NCBI RefSeq assembly: GCF_910592395.1
Contig: NC_088318.1
Coordinates: 6,842,756 to 6,906,755, forward strand
Length of the DNA stretch: 64,000 nt
Reading direction: 5' to 3'
From: Lineus longissimus
Lineage: Eukaryota; Nemertea; Pilidiophora; Heteronemertea; Lineidae
Below are positions 33,231 to 43,337 of the stretch, one piece after another. The notes beneath the pieces are model-generated. The model searched no databases, had not been told where the DNA came from, and worked only from the letters and a program-made list of their open reading frames with translations. Position numbers and translations under genes: made by a program. Numbering within the stretch: position 1 is the first letter of the stretch; each line of letters begins with the position of its first letter.

Positions 33231-33846
33231 TTCTATTTCATGCAACAGAGTCTGCTAAAACAATATTCAGAAAAATATCACATTCAAAGTTTCACCAACT
33301 CTGTACAGACTAAAGTCAACTGCCTAGAACTTTTCACAAAGTACTCTACTAAAATGCATGTATGACATTATGCAAATGATGATTGGTGCAATTCACCAAA
33401 TGGTAGTTTGGGTATTATGTATAATTTTTTGTAATTTTTGTCCTAATCAGGTCATAAACGATGGAACAACATAATTGTGATGATCGACCTAAATGCTGCT
33501 ACCGTTTTATTTAATGACCCTAATTTGACCATAAGTACTGGTAATTATTTTTTTCCCTTTGTTACATACAGATATTTTTCAACAACTTGTGTGATTCTTG
33601 TTTAAGATCAGGATTATATTATTGTTTAATCATTCTGTTACTCATAGTCTTTTGAGACGGATGTCTATTGTGTTGTGGCTTTGGTGATATCAGGAGAATC
33701 TCATACCCAGAAACTTCACGGATATTAAACTAAGGTAAGAATTTTTGATCTATTATTCCTTATTGTAGGCCTACAATGAGATTTATTTTTGGAGGTATAT
33801 TTGGCCCTGAAAGGACCGTTTTTCCTGATGCCCCTGGGTGAAAAGT
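33231..33846. other. Non-coding, AT-rich
   Basis: No gene or strong repeat was seen between the array and the first element gene. Confidence 0.4.
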
Positions 33847-34197
33847 TTATGATGATGGTGTCAAACTTCTATGGTATATGATTGAAGCTTCCTCCAAGTC
33901 TAGGAATTCCCTCTCTTCATCAATTGTTCCACATGTACATAAACATGGACATGAATGTGCACACATATGGTTATTCAAAATTAGGTCCTTTTGAACATTT
34001 TTCATGAAGCAGTGTGTACATCTCTTTGCTTCACAGTTTGTACACTTGATGTGGTAGTTTTGGAAATGGTGATCTCCCAGCATACAGTCATCACACACAC
34101 TGCCGTGCATAATTTCCAATCTTGTGCCAAATATAACTACGTTTGGTAGTTGTAGTGCTTTCCGCACACTTGCTTGCAGTTGTTCATATGTAGACAT
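33847..34197 (-). CDS. Cys/His-rich zinc-binding protein, 116 aa
   Basis: The only Polinton gene on the minus strand. It starts at an ATG. Metal ligands are spaced as CDDCMLGDHH, CTNCEAKRCTHCF and HMCAHSCPCLC (about residues 35-90), a RING- or B-box-like cross-brace. The C-terminus is acidic. Its start lies 220 bp from the divergent plus-strand gene at 34418, so a shared bidirectional promoter is likely. Not recognised as a known Polinton core gene; it may be an early regulatory or ubiquitin-type factor, which is an inference. Confidence 0.55.
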   Translation of the reverse strand: MSTYEQLQASVRKALQLPNVVIFGTRLEIMHGSVCDDCMLGDHHFQNYHIKCTNCEAKRCTHCFMKNVQKDLILNNHMCAHSCPCLCTCGTIDEEREFLDLEEASIIYHRSLTPSS

Positions 34198-34417
34198 TGT
34201 GGTGCACTAATCTCAAATGAACTCTGATAGATGCTGTCCATTCTTTATCTACTATGTGATATTTGTGAGTGAATCTGATTGGATATGAGTGTGTGATTAT
34301 GAGAGGTCACATGCTAAAGAACAATGACAAACTTGACCTTGAGCAAACTTCATTTGAATTTATCCTCAAAACACACCAAACACATTTTGGTTATCCATTT
34401 GGACCGAGATCGTCAAC

Positions 34418-35080
34418 ATGGAAGGACCGCTCCCCAAAACTGTGCTTGCCACTCTGAATTTCTGTCTGCATCAGGCATTCTATCCTGAAGGAAAGGATCC
34501 TGTTCATGGAGTTTTTGTAGTTGGGGAGAAGCTCTTTGATGAGCTGCTTGAGGGAAATGAAGAAAGAAAAATAATTTCTCATGGAAATGTCATGATAAAT
34601 GATAATCTCTATGTACTTAATCGTACTATTCCAGCGAGGCAAAAATATGGCCCTTTTACCATGGATGAAATATTCAAGATGGAGAGAACTAATGTGTTCA
34701 CCGCTCCAGAATGTTTAGAGATACTTGCTAAATACAAATCAATTCATGTGTTATCAAACAGCAATGGCTGGAAGTTGTGTCCAAATGGCGAGATTGTATC
34801 AAACATGCATCCTCCTGAATATGTGAGAAGATCATTTCAGTTCACTTTTTCAACATACATCCCAGAATTAAAGAACTGTGAAGGTGTTATAATTGTTCCA
34901 AGTACAATTTCACGAGAGCAAGTACAGGATCCGAGAATCACAGTGATAAAAAGGGACACATTTCACATAACAAAAGTAGAAACTGCTCCTGGAAAATGGT
35001 TCATTTTGCAAAGCTGCCGTACAGCTTATTATGAAAATGACCCCTGTTTTTATTTAGCATTTAATGACTCAATCTACTGA
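34418..35080 (+). CDS. Hypothetical Polinton protein, 220 aa
   Basis: Intact from a good-context ATG. It mixes predicted strands and helices without obvious low complexity, signal peptide or membrane segment. No motif was recognised. It is the first plus-strand gene of the element, next to the divergent zinc protein, where Polintons often carry lineage-specific accessory genes. Confidence 0.6.
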   Translation: MEGPLPKTVLATLNFCLHQAFYPEGKDPVHGVFVVGEKLFDELLEGNEERKIISHGNVMINDNLYVLNRTIPARQKYGPFTMDEIFKMERTNVFTAPECLEILAKYKSIHVLSNSNGWKLCPNGEIVSNMHPPEYVRRSFQFTFSTYIPELKNCEGVIIVPSTISREQVQDPRITVIKRDTFHITKVETAPGKWFILQSCRTAYYENDPCFYLAFNDSIY

Positions 35081-35373
35081 TACCACGATAGGCATTGCAT
35101 TTGCTCTCAACACATATGAAAAGGTTTGTGTTTTGGTTGTGCGCAATCTGATAATTTTTCGCCAAACTTGCCAAAGTCACAACTCTTTTGGCTCCTGTCA
35201 TTGAAATGGAGTCGTATTTCTATTTGCTATACAATGAGTCAGAATCATTACCTGTATGCAGCAATGACATGCATTCATTTAGCAACTCTTTCTATGACAT
35301 GAACTCGTCAAACACAAAACTTCGCAACAAACACTTCTCTATTCCTGTATATTACTTATTTTCAGTTATAATA

Positions 35374-35741
35374 ATGGAAAAGAAGACAATGGAACGGTCA
35401 TGTGCAGCAGCAGCTGCTGTTAGTAATAAAAAATTGACATATGCCAATGTGGTTGCTGGAAAAAAGCCTCTTCCTATTCTTGGTAAGTTTTTCTTTCTTA
35501 TTCTTCTTCATGCTTTATTTTTTAATGCTATAACAAAAAAGAACCCAACTTTACGAAGTTAATGTAATTTCATAATAGAGTACTGTCTTTTTTCTTTTCA
35601 GACGGACCTGATTCCGAGGAGGAGTTCACTTCTAAACCACATGAATGGGTAAAAGTGGAAAGGAAGAGGCCTAAAGAGGCAAAGAAAGGTGTGTAGTAAA
35701 TAAATAAATTTGTAAATGTCTTGATATATGCCCCAAAAAAA

Positions 35742-35777
<36 letters not shown>

Positions 35778-37649
35778 GCTTAATTTATTGAATGTGTATG
35801 ATCTAATGATTACACCTTTTTTTTTCTTCACAGGCCATTTGAAGCTCTATCTAAAAAAGAGGTCATTTAAAACTCAACTGTCAACTCCAAGAATGACAAC
35901 AAAAAAAACGAGTAAGTGTGTTCATAACTGTTCGAGATCCTGATTTGTAATTTTTTTTTTCTAATTTTACATAGTCTTAAAATGAAAAAAAAATTCTCTT
36001 GTTATCTAAATCACAGCAATAACATGATCTACACTATTGATAATAGCAACAACAACAACAACAACTGAGAAGGATGTTTGATATAAACTTTTTTACATTG
36101 TCCTGAATTGAAACAAAACTTTTTTTATTTAGAAGTTACAAAAACGCCACCAGAAGAACCAACACCCTCACCACCATCACCATCAAGAACAACAACAACC
36201 CCTGGAAATGATGAAGAAAGAAAAGTTGGAAGAATATCCCCGCCACTCCCACCACCTGTAACGCAGTCAACAACAACAACAATGGGCGAAAGAACGTACA
36301 GTGATTTTATAGACATTTTAAACGATTGGGTTTTGAAGAGAGCAGGTGTTGGGAAGATGTACCTCCCAAAATATTATGAAGGGAAGGAACGTAAGGAATT
36401 TCTTGAGGTAATGATGCCTTATTTAAATCCTACACTCTTTTTTTTACCATCGTCATCTGATGCTGGTTGTCAGGAAAATGTTGTGCAGGAAACGCCTCCT
36501 TCACCACCTCATCAATCTGTCATAGTGGTGACTGATCAGCCGCATACGGTACGGGATAGTCCTCATTTAAGGGATCTGCTGCAACGATCCAGCAATATCG
36601 ATTTGGATCATGAGGAAGAAAAAATACCTCCTTCGCAAATTTATCGTCCCGATGGTAAAGACCTGAATGAGGTGTTTTTTGTTCCTGAATTTCATCAGTG
36701 TGTTGCTGGAGATCAGGAGGCGTTGGAACAAGAACATCTGACAACTGAAATGCCTCAACCATCTGATGAGGATGTTGTTCTTGTTCCAGACTCTCCTGAT
36801 CTAGTGAAACAGATGCCTGTCCGGGAAGATAGCAAAGAAAAAATACCTCCCCTAAACAGAGAATTGGAGGGGGTGCCGTGCACACCAGAGGATCTTGCTT
36901 TGCTAGACTTCTCGGACTTGCTATATTATGAAGAAAATAGGAAGTGCCATTCAAAAAGAGACAAATTACCAAACGGATTGCCTATGACAGAAAATTCGTC
37001 AGATGGGGACGTCCTGAAATATCTTTCAGGATCGTTTCCAGATAATGAATCAAATGTAACAGGCAACCAATCAGAATCACCACTCTGTACACCAATTGTA
37101 AACGTGGATTCTGATTCTCCTCTTCGAGGTCAAATAGTTCATAATCTCTTTGATGAGATTACGAATGGGAAAGTGCAACTTGAGGGGTTGCAATCATCAC
37201 AACTTGGGCAGGATGTCCAACTCCAGCAGTTTCTGGAGTCGAACATCCTCACCAAGGCTGAGGAGCGTTCATCACTTACAACTAACAAGTTGCAAGAGGT
37301 GAATGAACCTCATACCTCTCAAGTTGCATCGACATCCTCCGCTTATATCAGGTCTGATCCTACTAAGCGGAAGCTTGACCTCGATGGGGGGAATTCAAAG
37401 AAGCGACAGAGGAGGCAGGACAGGGACCCTGTCTTGAGATCACTTTTGAAAAGTCCCAATGAAAGGAGACCTCCTCATGCAATTGGTGTTCTACCGGGTG
37501 GTAATGTTGGAAATGGTGTACCCCATAAAGACAATCCCAACATCCGGGCAATTTTAAGTGGCACACATTCTGTGGTACACCCTTTCCATGATACCAAGAT
37601 GGCGACGTCTTTTTTAGGGCTTCGTCAAAAGACGACAAAAAAAACGTAG
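35374..37649 (+). CDS. Four-exon accessory protein, about 596 aa, upstream of polB
   Basis: Four exons: 35374-35482, 35602-35688, 35834-35911 and 36133-37649. All three introns (119, 145 and 221 bp) have GT...AG borders with pyrimidine-rich acceptors and all are phase 1, so the frame is conserved. The start is ATG 35374; an in-frame ATG at 35206 would add 56 aa. The protein is Pro/Ser/Thr- and acid-rich, with a folded-looking segment (YSDFIDILNDWVLKRAGVG) near the start of exon 4 and a basic RKLDLDGGNSKKRQRRQDRD stretch that resembles a nuclear localisation signal. The 3' end overlaps a slippery A-run at the junction with the polymerase frame. The function is unknown; a terminal-protein or polymerase-extension role is possible. 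Confidence 0.75.
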
Positions 37650-37687
37650 CCAATACTCAGATTGGTGGTCACCAGGTCATCAACCAA
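37637..37687 (+). promoter_or_regulatory. Candidate -1 ribosomal frameshift site
   Basis: Eight A (37637-37644) give the zero-frame heptamer A AAA AAA just before the stop TAG at 37647-37649. A weak hairpin can form from TTGGT (37662-37666) and ACCAA (37683-37687). A -1 slip would enter the frame that is open from 37592 through polB to 41554. A homopolymer length error or a further intron would explain the same arrangement. Confidence 0.4.
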
Positions 37688-37723
37688 AATGGCCCTTCTT
37701 CTTTTTCTTCTTCTTCTCCTTCC

Positions 37724-37756
<33 letters not shown>

Positions 37757-37870
37757 AATGTTGACGAGTCGGACAATGAGATACATGGGCAAGCACATAA
37801 CCATCCTCATACACAGCCTGTTTTTCAAATTATCTCGCTCAAGGACATTAAAATAAGAAAATATGGCACG

Positions 37871-40800
37871 ATGGGTCAAGATTTGAAAATCAAAGTAACT
37901 GGAATGGAGCGAGGTACCTCTTTCAATGATATCTTATTTCACATATCAAATGTTTTCGGAGAACTTTTGAATCGTCTCCTTCAGGATGTGCAGCCCCAAG
38001 ACAGAGTCCGACTTGTCATATCTGGTCAAGGACTTAGACATATCAGCATTCCATTCATTTCACCAGATCAACTCACAGTCGAAAAGATCATGAGTGAAAT
38101 CGAGAGAGTTACTCAATCAAATGACTCATGGCTTTTCGAGGGTGAGTTTTTCGTCAATTTCATACACGCCCCTCTTCCCATTGGCGGTTTGTATGCAAGA
38201 GGGATTGCCTCTCTTCATCAAAAAGTCCGCGAAAAGTCATGCTTCATCGAAATTCAAAACAAAGATGACGAATTATGTTTAGCCAGAGCCATCATCGTTA
38301 GTAAAACTCGTATAGATAACCATCCACAACACCAGTCAATCAGACATCCCAATAGTAAAAAACAAGGTGAAATGGCGGCCGAGCTTCATGAAAATGCGGG
38401 TGTTCCAAAATCCAAATGCACCCTCAAAGACGTCGCTAAATTTCAAGCACACCTTTCACCCGATTATCAGCTCGTGGTATATTCTAGTTTATATTTCAAC
38501 TGCATGTGTTACAGAGGACCCCCTGCACCGCACCGCATAAATCTGTACCACTATGATGAGCATTTTGCTCCAATCATGTCTATGACAGGGTTCTTTGAGA
38601 GGTCTTATTATTGTCCGCACTGCGACAAAGGTTACCAAAATGATAAAACCCATGTCTGCGAAGCTATGTGTGCATGTTGTAAAACAGACACCGGTTGTGA
38701 TATAGTTAAATGGACAAACTGTCCCAAATGTAGACGTCTTTTCAAAAGTCAAGCGTGCTATGAAAGACACCTTGTAAAAAATGATGCCGCTCATTCCGTT
38801 TGTGAACTTTTCATAAAATGCTTGAAATGTGATAAATCATATGATAAACGAAACAAACACCAATGTTTTACAACGTATTGCCATATTTGTGGTATGAATA
38901 AACCACATGACCACAGATGTTTCATCAAAAAACCAAAGCAGAAGAAGAAAAAGGGTGCAATGAGAGATTTTATGAAATTTGTATTTTACGACTTTGAATC
39001 CACCCAAGAAAAAATTCTAGAAAATGGTGAACGAGAGCACATTCCAAACTTGTGTATTGCACATCGTTGCTGCCTCTTTTGTGGAATAGAGGAAAGTGCT
39101 AAGAATGATGATGAATTAAAATGTATTTTGTGTGGTGATGAACGAGAAGAGAAAGTATTCCGTGGGGAAAATACTGTCGTAGATTTTTGCGAGTGGCTAT
39201 TCAACGGTTCAAATATAGGTAAAGTGGCAGTGGCACACAACAACAGGGGTTACGATGCCTTTTTCATTATTCAATACCTTCATAGTGTAGGGATCAAACC
39301 AACAGATGTTATTCAAGTTGGCCAGAAAATTCTTTCATTCGAAGCAGCTGGAGTGAAATTTCTCGATTCTCTTAGTTTTCTGAACATGCCTCTTAGCAAC
39401 TTTCCCAAAACCTTTAATTTCAATGAGATGAAAAAAGGGTACTTTCCACACCATTTCAATACAAAAGCAAATGAAAAATATATCGGAGAAATCCCCGACA
39501 TTAAATATTTCGACCCCGACAGTATGACCGTGGAAGGGAGAAAAAAGTTTCTTCTGTGGTATAATGGCCAACTTGGAAAACCCTATGATTTACAAGAGGA
39601 ACTGGAATCCTATTGTCAGAGTGACGTCACCATTTTAAGAAGGTGTTGTGTTCGCTTTGTGGACTCATTCGAATGCTTGCTAAAGGTGAATCCTTTTAAA
39701 GAAAGCGTAACTATAGCATCAGCTTGTAGTAGAGTGTTTCGACAAAACTTCATGACCCCCTCTTCGATTGCTGTTCTGCCACCTCATGGTTACACATTTG
39801 ACAAGCAGTCCAACATTGGAATAAAATGGTTGGAATGGTTGATGTTCAAAGATAAAGATATCAACATATGTCATGCCGGCAATGGGGGTGAAAAATCCAT
39901 TGCCAATTACAAAGTGGATGGTTTCGACGAACAGAATAATGTCATTTATGAATTTGATGGTTGTTTCTGGCATGGATGTGAAAAATGCTTTCCGCACAAG
40001 GACACTCTGAACCCCCGCATTGGTACAACTATGGGAGAACTTCGTGAAACCACAACGTTTCGGCGAAATTTCCTGAAAGGTTGTGGTTTCACAGTCATTA
40101 CGAAGTGTGAATGCGATTTTAGAGAAGACATTAAAAACGACCCCCAACTTGCTCAATTTACAAAAGACATCATCATCAGCGAGCCCTTGAATCCCAGAGA
40201 AGCTTTTTTTGGCGGTCGCACAAATGCTGTCAAACTTCATCACAAATGTACAGAAAAGGAAAGTATAAAATATGTAGATTTCACATCTCTTTATCCTTGG
40301 GTCAACAAATACCAACACTATCCACTAGATCACCCCAAAGTTTTTAGAGGTGAAAATATTCGGAAAATAGACCCAATGAAATGCGAAGGCCTCATAAAGT
40401 GCAAAATATTACCGCCAAAGAAACTCTATTTCCCTGTATTGCCTATGCGTAGAGACAAGAAATTGAAATTCTCTCTTTGTGCCAAATGCGCTCTTGAATC
40501 CTCCAAAATATGCAACCATTCTGATGAAGACCGAGCACTTGTGGGTACTTGGGTTATTTTTGAAGTAAAAAAGGCCATTGAAAAAGGCTATAAACTTCTA
40601 GAGACTTTTGAAATTTGGCATTTCGAAAAAACAACCAAGTATGATAAGGTTGAGAAGGAGGGGGGTATATTTGCGGGTTACATCAATCATTTCTTGAAGC
40701 AAAAGCAGGAGGCAAGCGGGTGGCCAGAATGGTGTCGTACAGAGGAGGATAAAAACAAATACATTGACGATTATGAGAAAAACGAGGGAATCCAATTGGA

Positions 40801-41554
40801 CAGGGGGTTAATTGGTGTTAATCCAGGACTACGAAGTATCGCTAAAATCTGTTTGAATTCGCTCTGGGGAAAATTTGGGCAGAGATCTAACTTCACAAAG
40901 ACATTATATACAGATAATCCAGAAGAGTATGTCAAAAAGTTGACTGACGACAGTGTTGAAGTAACTGATGTTCAACTTGTGAACGAAGAGTTTGTTCTGA
41001 TGAAATTCAGAGAGAAGGATGACTTCATCGAACCATGTCCATACACGAATTGTGTTATTGCTGCATATACCACCGCTCATGCACGCTTAAAACTGTACTC
41101 TGAATTAGAGAAGCTGGAGCGACAGGTATTATATTTTGATACGGATAGCATTATATATGTCGTTGATGAAACAAACGAACAACATTACAATCCACCCTTG
41201 GGTGACTACCTTGGTGACTTTAAAGATGAATTAGAGGGTAAAACTATAGAAGAATTCATATCCGGCGGTCCCAAAAACTACGGTTACAGAATTAAAGGTA
41301 GCGGAGAGACTGTCTGTAAAGTCCGGGGATTTACCTTGAACTATGCAAATAGTCAAAACATAAATTTTGACTCCATGAAGAAACTTGTGGAAGCATTGAA
41401 CTTTTCGGACAAGATTACGATCACAAATCCTTTCAAAATCAAAAGGCGAAAGGACTTCAAAATTGTAACGGTACAAGAGGAAAAGAAATATGGCTTGGTT
41501 TATGACAAACGTTACCTCGTTGATGATTTTTACACCCTCCCATTTGGATATTGA
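37871..41554 (+). CDS. POLB: Protein-primed DNA polymerase B
   Basis: 1227 aa from ATG 37871. It replicates the linear element from a protein primer. In order: an N-terminal domain typical of Polinton polymerases (about 15-110), zinc-finger region (about 244-355), exonuclease motifs YDFES (about 371), AHNNRGYD (about 454) and YCQSDVT (about 579), an endonuclease-like insert with YEFDGCFWHGC (about 693-705), then motif A (VDFTSLYP, about 800), motif B (LNSLWGKFG, about 995) and motif C (YFDTDS, about 1088). All catalytic residues are intact. The frame is open without ATG back to 37592, with a Ser-rich and Asp10 tract and a conserved-looking segment just before the ATG, so the natural N-terminus may be longer. 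Confidence 0.95.
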   Translation: MGQDLKIKVTGMERGTSFNDILFHISNVFGELLNRLLQDVQPQDRVRLVISGQGLRHISIPFISPDQLTVEKIMSEIERVTQSNDSWLFEGEFFVNFIHAPLPIGGLYARGIASLHQKVREKSCFIEIQNKDDELCLARAIIVSKTRIDNHPQHQSIRHPNSKKQGEMAAELHENAGVPKSKCTLKDVAKFQAHLSPDYQLVVYSSLYFNCMCYRGPPAPHRINLYHYDEHFAPIMSMTGFFERSYYCPHCDKGYQNDKTHVCEAMCACCKTDTGCDIVKWTNCPKCRRLFKSQACYERHLVKNDAAHSVCELFIKCLKCDKSYDKRNKHQCFTTYCHICGMNKPHDHRCFIKKPKQKKKKGAMRDFMKFVFYDFESTQEKILENGEREHIPNLCIAHRCCLFCGIEESAKNDDELKCILCGDEREEKVFRGENTVVDFCEWLFNGSNIGKVAVAHNNRGYDAFFIIQYLHSVGIKPTDVIQVGQKILSFEAAGVKFLDSLSFLNMPLSNFPKTFNFNEMKKGYFPHHFNTKANEKYIGEIPDIKYFDPDSMTVEGRKKFLLWYNGQLGKPYDLQEELESYCQSDVTILRRCCVRFVDSFECLLKVNPFKESVTIASACSRVFRQNFMTPSSIAVLPPHGYTFDKQSNIGIKWLEWLMFKDKDINICHAGNGGEKSIANYKVDGFDEQNNVIYEFDGCFWHGCEKCFPHKDTLNPRIGTTMGELRETTTFRRNFLKGCGFTVITKCECDFREDIKNDPQLAQFTKDIIISEPLNPREAFFGGRTNAVKLHHKCTEKESIKYVDFTSLYPWVNKYQHYPLDHPKVFRGENIRKIDPMKCEGLIKCKILPPKKLYFPVLPMRRDKKLKFSLCAKCALESSKICNHSDEDRALVGTWVIFEVKKAIEKGYKLLETFEIWHFEKTTKYDKVEKEGGIFAGYINHFLKQKQEASGWPEWCRTEEDKNKYIDDYEKNEGIQLDRGLIGVNPGLRSIAKICLNSLWGKFGQRSNFTKTLYTDNPEEYVKKLTDDSVEVTDVQLVNEEFVLMKFREKDDFIEPCPYTNCVIAAYTTAHARLKLYSELEKLERQVLYFDTDSIIYVVDETNEQHYNPPLGDYLGDFKDELEGKTIEEFISGGPKNYGYRIKGSGETVCKVRGFTLNYANSQNINFDSMKKLVEALNFSDKITITNPFKIKRRKDFKIVTVQEEKKYGLVYDKRYLVDDFYTLPFGY

Positions 41555-41762
41555 TTCTTCACCTCTTTGTTATAATAATAAGATAAATTTTGTTGTACCT
41601 ATATTCTTGAAAACGACACTGATATCAACCATAGATTGATTTGAATTAAAATTTGCAAGGGCATATATCTGTGATAAAATGTTTATACTGGCATATTTTA
41701 TGGTGATAAAACAATGTGATATTTATTTCATTCTGTGCATTGAAACTGTAAATATATTGATG

Positions 41763-41807
<45 letters not shown>

Positions 41808-41919
41808 TGAATATGAATATGAATATGAATAATAACATTAACAACTGTAATAATGTTGATATTTTATGAGTTTAATCTTCGTCATTACATCATCAGCATC
41901 ATCATCATCATCATCATCC

Positions 41920-41953
<34 letters not shown>

Positions 41954-42237
41954 GATTGACAAATAGCTTTTTCTTTCTCTAATCGAATCTCAAGAAATTC
42001 CATCCCACCTGCTCTCTCAAAGAAAAATTGTATGATATTTAAATATTTTTGCATATAAATGTATATTAATCTGTGTACGCGTATAGATGATGTATATATT
42101 TTGTAAATTTTCAATTAATTCATTCAAAGGATTGCTGTTTATGTTTGTGAGTATTGATGTATATGTTTGTAAATATTCGATTAATCAATTGGTTAATTAA
42201 TTGCAAGGATCACCATTATGATATTTATTAAACTCGG
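41555..42237. repeat. AT-rich spacer with microsatellites
   Basis: (AAT)n at about 41762-41806, (ATGAAT)n at about 41807-41830 and (TCA/ATC)n at about 41885-41950. No gene. It separates the replication gene from the packaging and capsid block. Confidence 0.8.
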
Positions 42238-42244
42238 TATAAAA
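42238..42244 (+). promoter_or_regulatory. TATA box for the packaging/capsid gene block
   Basis: TATAAAA lies 46 nt before the ATPase ATG, a normal core-promoter distance with a short leader. It could drive the closely packed genes downstream. Confidence 0.5.
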
Positions 42245-42289
42245 TCTCATTTTGTTCTTGTGTCAATCATTGTGTTCTGATGTTTCAAC

Positions 42290-42919
42290 ATGGATATTTC
42301 AAGCGATGACCTTCTTTTGAAGCATCCATTCACATGTCTTGTGGCTGGTCCAACGATGTGTGGAAAGTCTTTCTTTGTACAAAAACTTATTTCCTATGCA
42401 AGAGATATTATCCATCCACCCCCTCAAAGAGTTGTGTGGTGTTATGGAGGCGAATGGCAGGAGTCATTTGCAAATTTTCCAAATGTTGAATTTATCTCTG
42501 GACTACAGTTCACAGATAATTCATCAGGTGCACGTACCCTACTCATTATAGATGACTTAATGTGTGAAACAGATGAAAAGGTTACCAAAATATTCACAAG
42601 GGGTTGTCATCATCAAAATATGAGTGTAGTCTATATAATCCAGAATTTATTTCACCAAGGCAGAGAACAACGCACCATTAGCTTGAACTCGAATTATCTT
42701 GTTATCTTTAAAAATCCAAGAGATGTTTCTCAGATAGCACATTTGGCAAAGCAAATTTCTCCCGGCAACACCAAAGCCCTAAATGAGGCATTTAAAGATG
42801 CGACAAAGCCTCCTTTTGGTTACTTATTTTTAGATTTTAAACCTTCAACTTCGGAAGATTTACGATTGAGGACTAATATCTTTCCAGATGAAAACCAAAT
42901 TGTATACTTAAACAAATGA
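42290..42919 (+). CDS. ATP: FtsK/HerA-type genome-packaging ATPase
   Basis: 209 aa. It would pump element DNA into preformed capsids. Walker A is GPTMCGKS (about residues 19-26) and Walker B is TLLIIDDLM (about 83-91), followed by a QNLFHQG sensor-like segment. Length and motifs match the A32-like ATPases of Polintons and virophages. It starts the capsid gene block behind a TATA box and is separated by only 9 bp from the next gene. Confidence 0.92.
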   Translation: MDISSDDLLLKHPFTCLVAGPTMCGKSFFVQKLISYARDIIHPPPQRVVWCYGGEWQESFANFPNVEFISGLQFTDNSSGARTLLIIDDLMCETDEKVTKIFTRGCHHQNMSVVYIIQNLFHQGREQRTISLNSNYLVIFKNPRDVSQIAHLAKQISPGNTKALNEAFKDATKPPFGYLFLDFKPSTSEDLRLRTNIFPDENQIVYLNK

Positions 42920-42928
42920 AATACGAAT

Positions 42929-43303
42929 ATGACATCAGTTGTTGAATATTCACAGACACAGCCACATCACATAGAAATGGCAAAATATCACATAAAAAAT
43001 TATGTCCACCAGCTTAAAAAGCTGAAAACTGCTCGAGCTAAAAATAGGAGAAAGATTTTAGAATCAGCTGATAATGGCCTGTTCAAAGCAGTTGGTGAGT
43101 CTGCAAAGAACTGTTTAAAAGGCAATGTCGCCCTGAATAAGAAACAGTTCAGCTGTTTGAGGAAACACAGACACTCTATTCGCAAGCTGGCCAACAAGAA
43201 AACATCGTTTAAGGAACGTAAAAGAATCATACAGCGAGGTGGATTTCTTGGTGCACTGCTAGGTCCAGTCATAAAAGCCATAGGGAGTATATTCGGTGTT
43301 TGA
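42929..43303 (+). CDS. Small basic Polinton protein with hydrophobic C-terminus
   Basis: 124 aa, Lys/Arg-rich. A conserved-type segment (CLRKHRHSIRKLANKKTS) is followed by a Gly-rich amphipathic end (GGFLGALLGPVIKAIGSIFG). This arrangement is common in Polintons between the ATPase and the integrase. Similarity to adenoviral core or membrane-active peptides is suggested by the basic plus GG-hydrophobic layout; DNA condensation or membrane disruption is an inference. Confidence 0.75.
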   Translation: MTSVVEYSQTQPHHIEMAKYHIKNYVHQLKKLKTARAKNRRKILESADNGLFKAVGESAKNCLKGNVALNKKQFSCLRKHRHSIRKLANKKTSFKERKRIIQRGGFLGALLGPVIKAIGSIFGV

Positions 43304-43337
43304 TATTTAAAAGCAGACAGACAGTCTTATTCTAAAG

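Noticed and set aside
32823-33313. Three short similar plus-strand frames
   Set aside because: They are the 146-bp tandem repeat read in frame, not paralogous genes.
35736-35773. (TA)n as a promoter
   Set aside because: It lies inside an intron and is a simple repeat; the same applies to 50430-50461.
36520-36972. 150-codon antisense frame opposite exon 4
   Set aside because: It arises from an imperfect palindrome and Glu/Pro-rich codons on the plus strand; no domain, and the sense gene is better supported.
37662-37856. 64-codon frame rich in Met before polB
   Set aside because: It is the (GAT)n microsatellite read out of frame.
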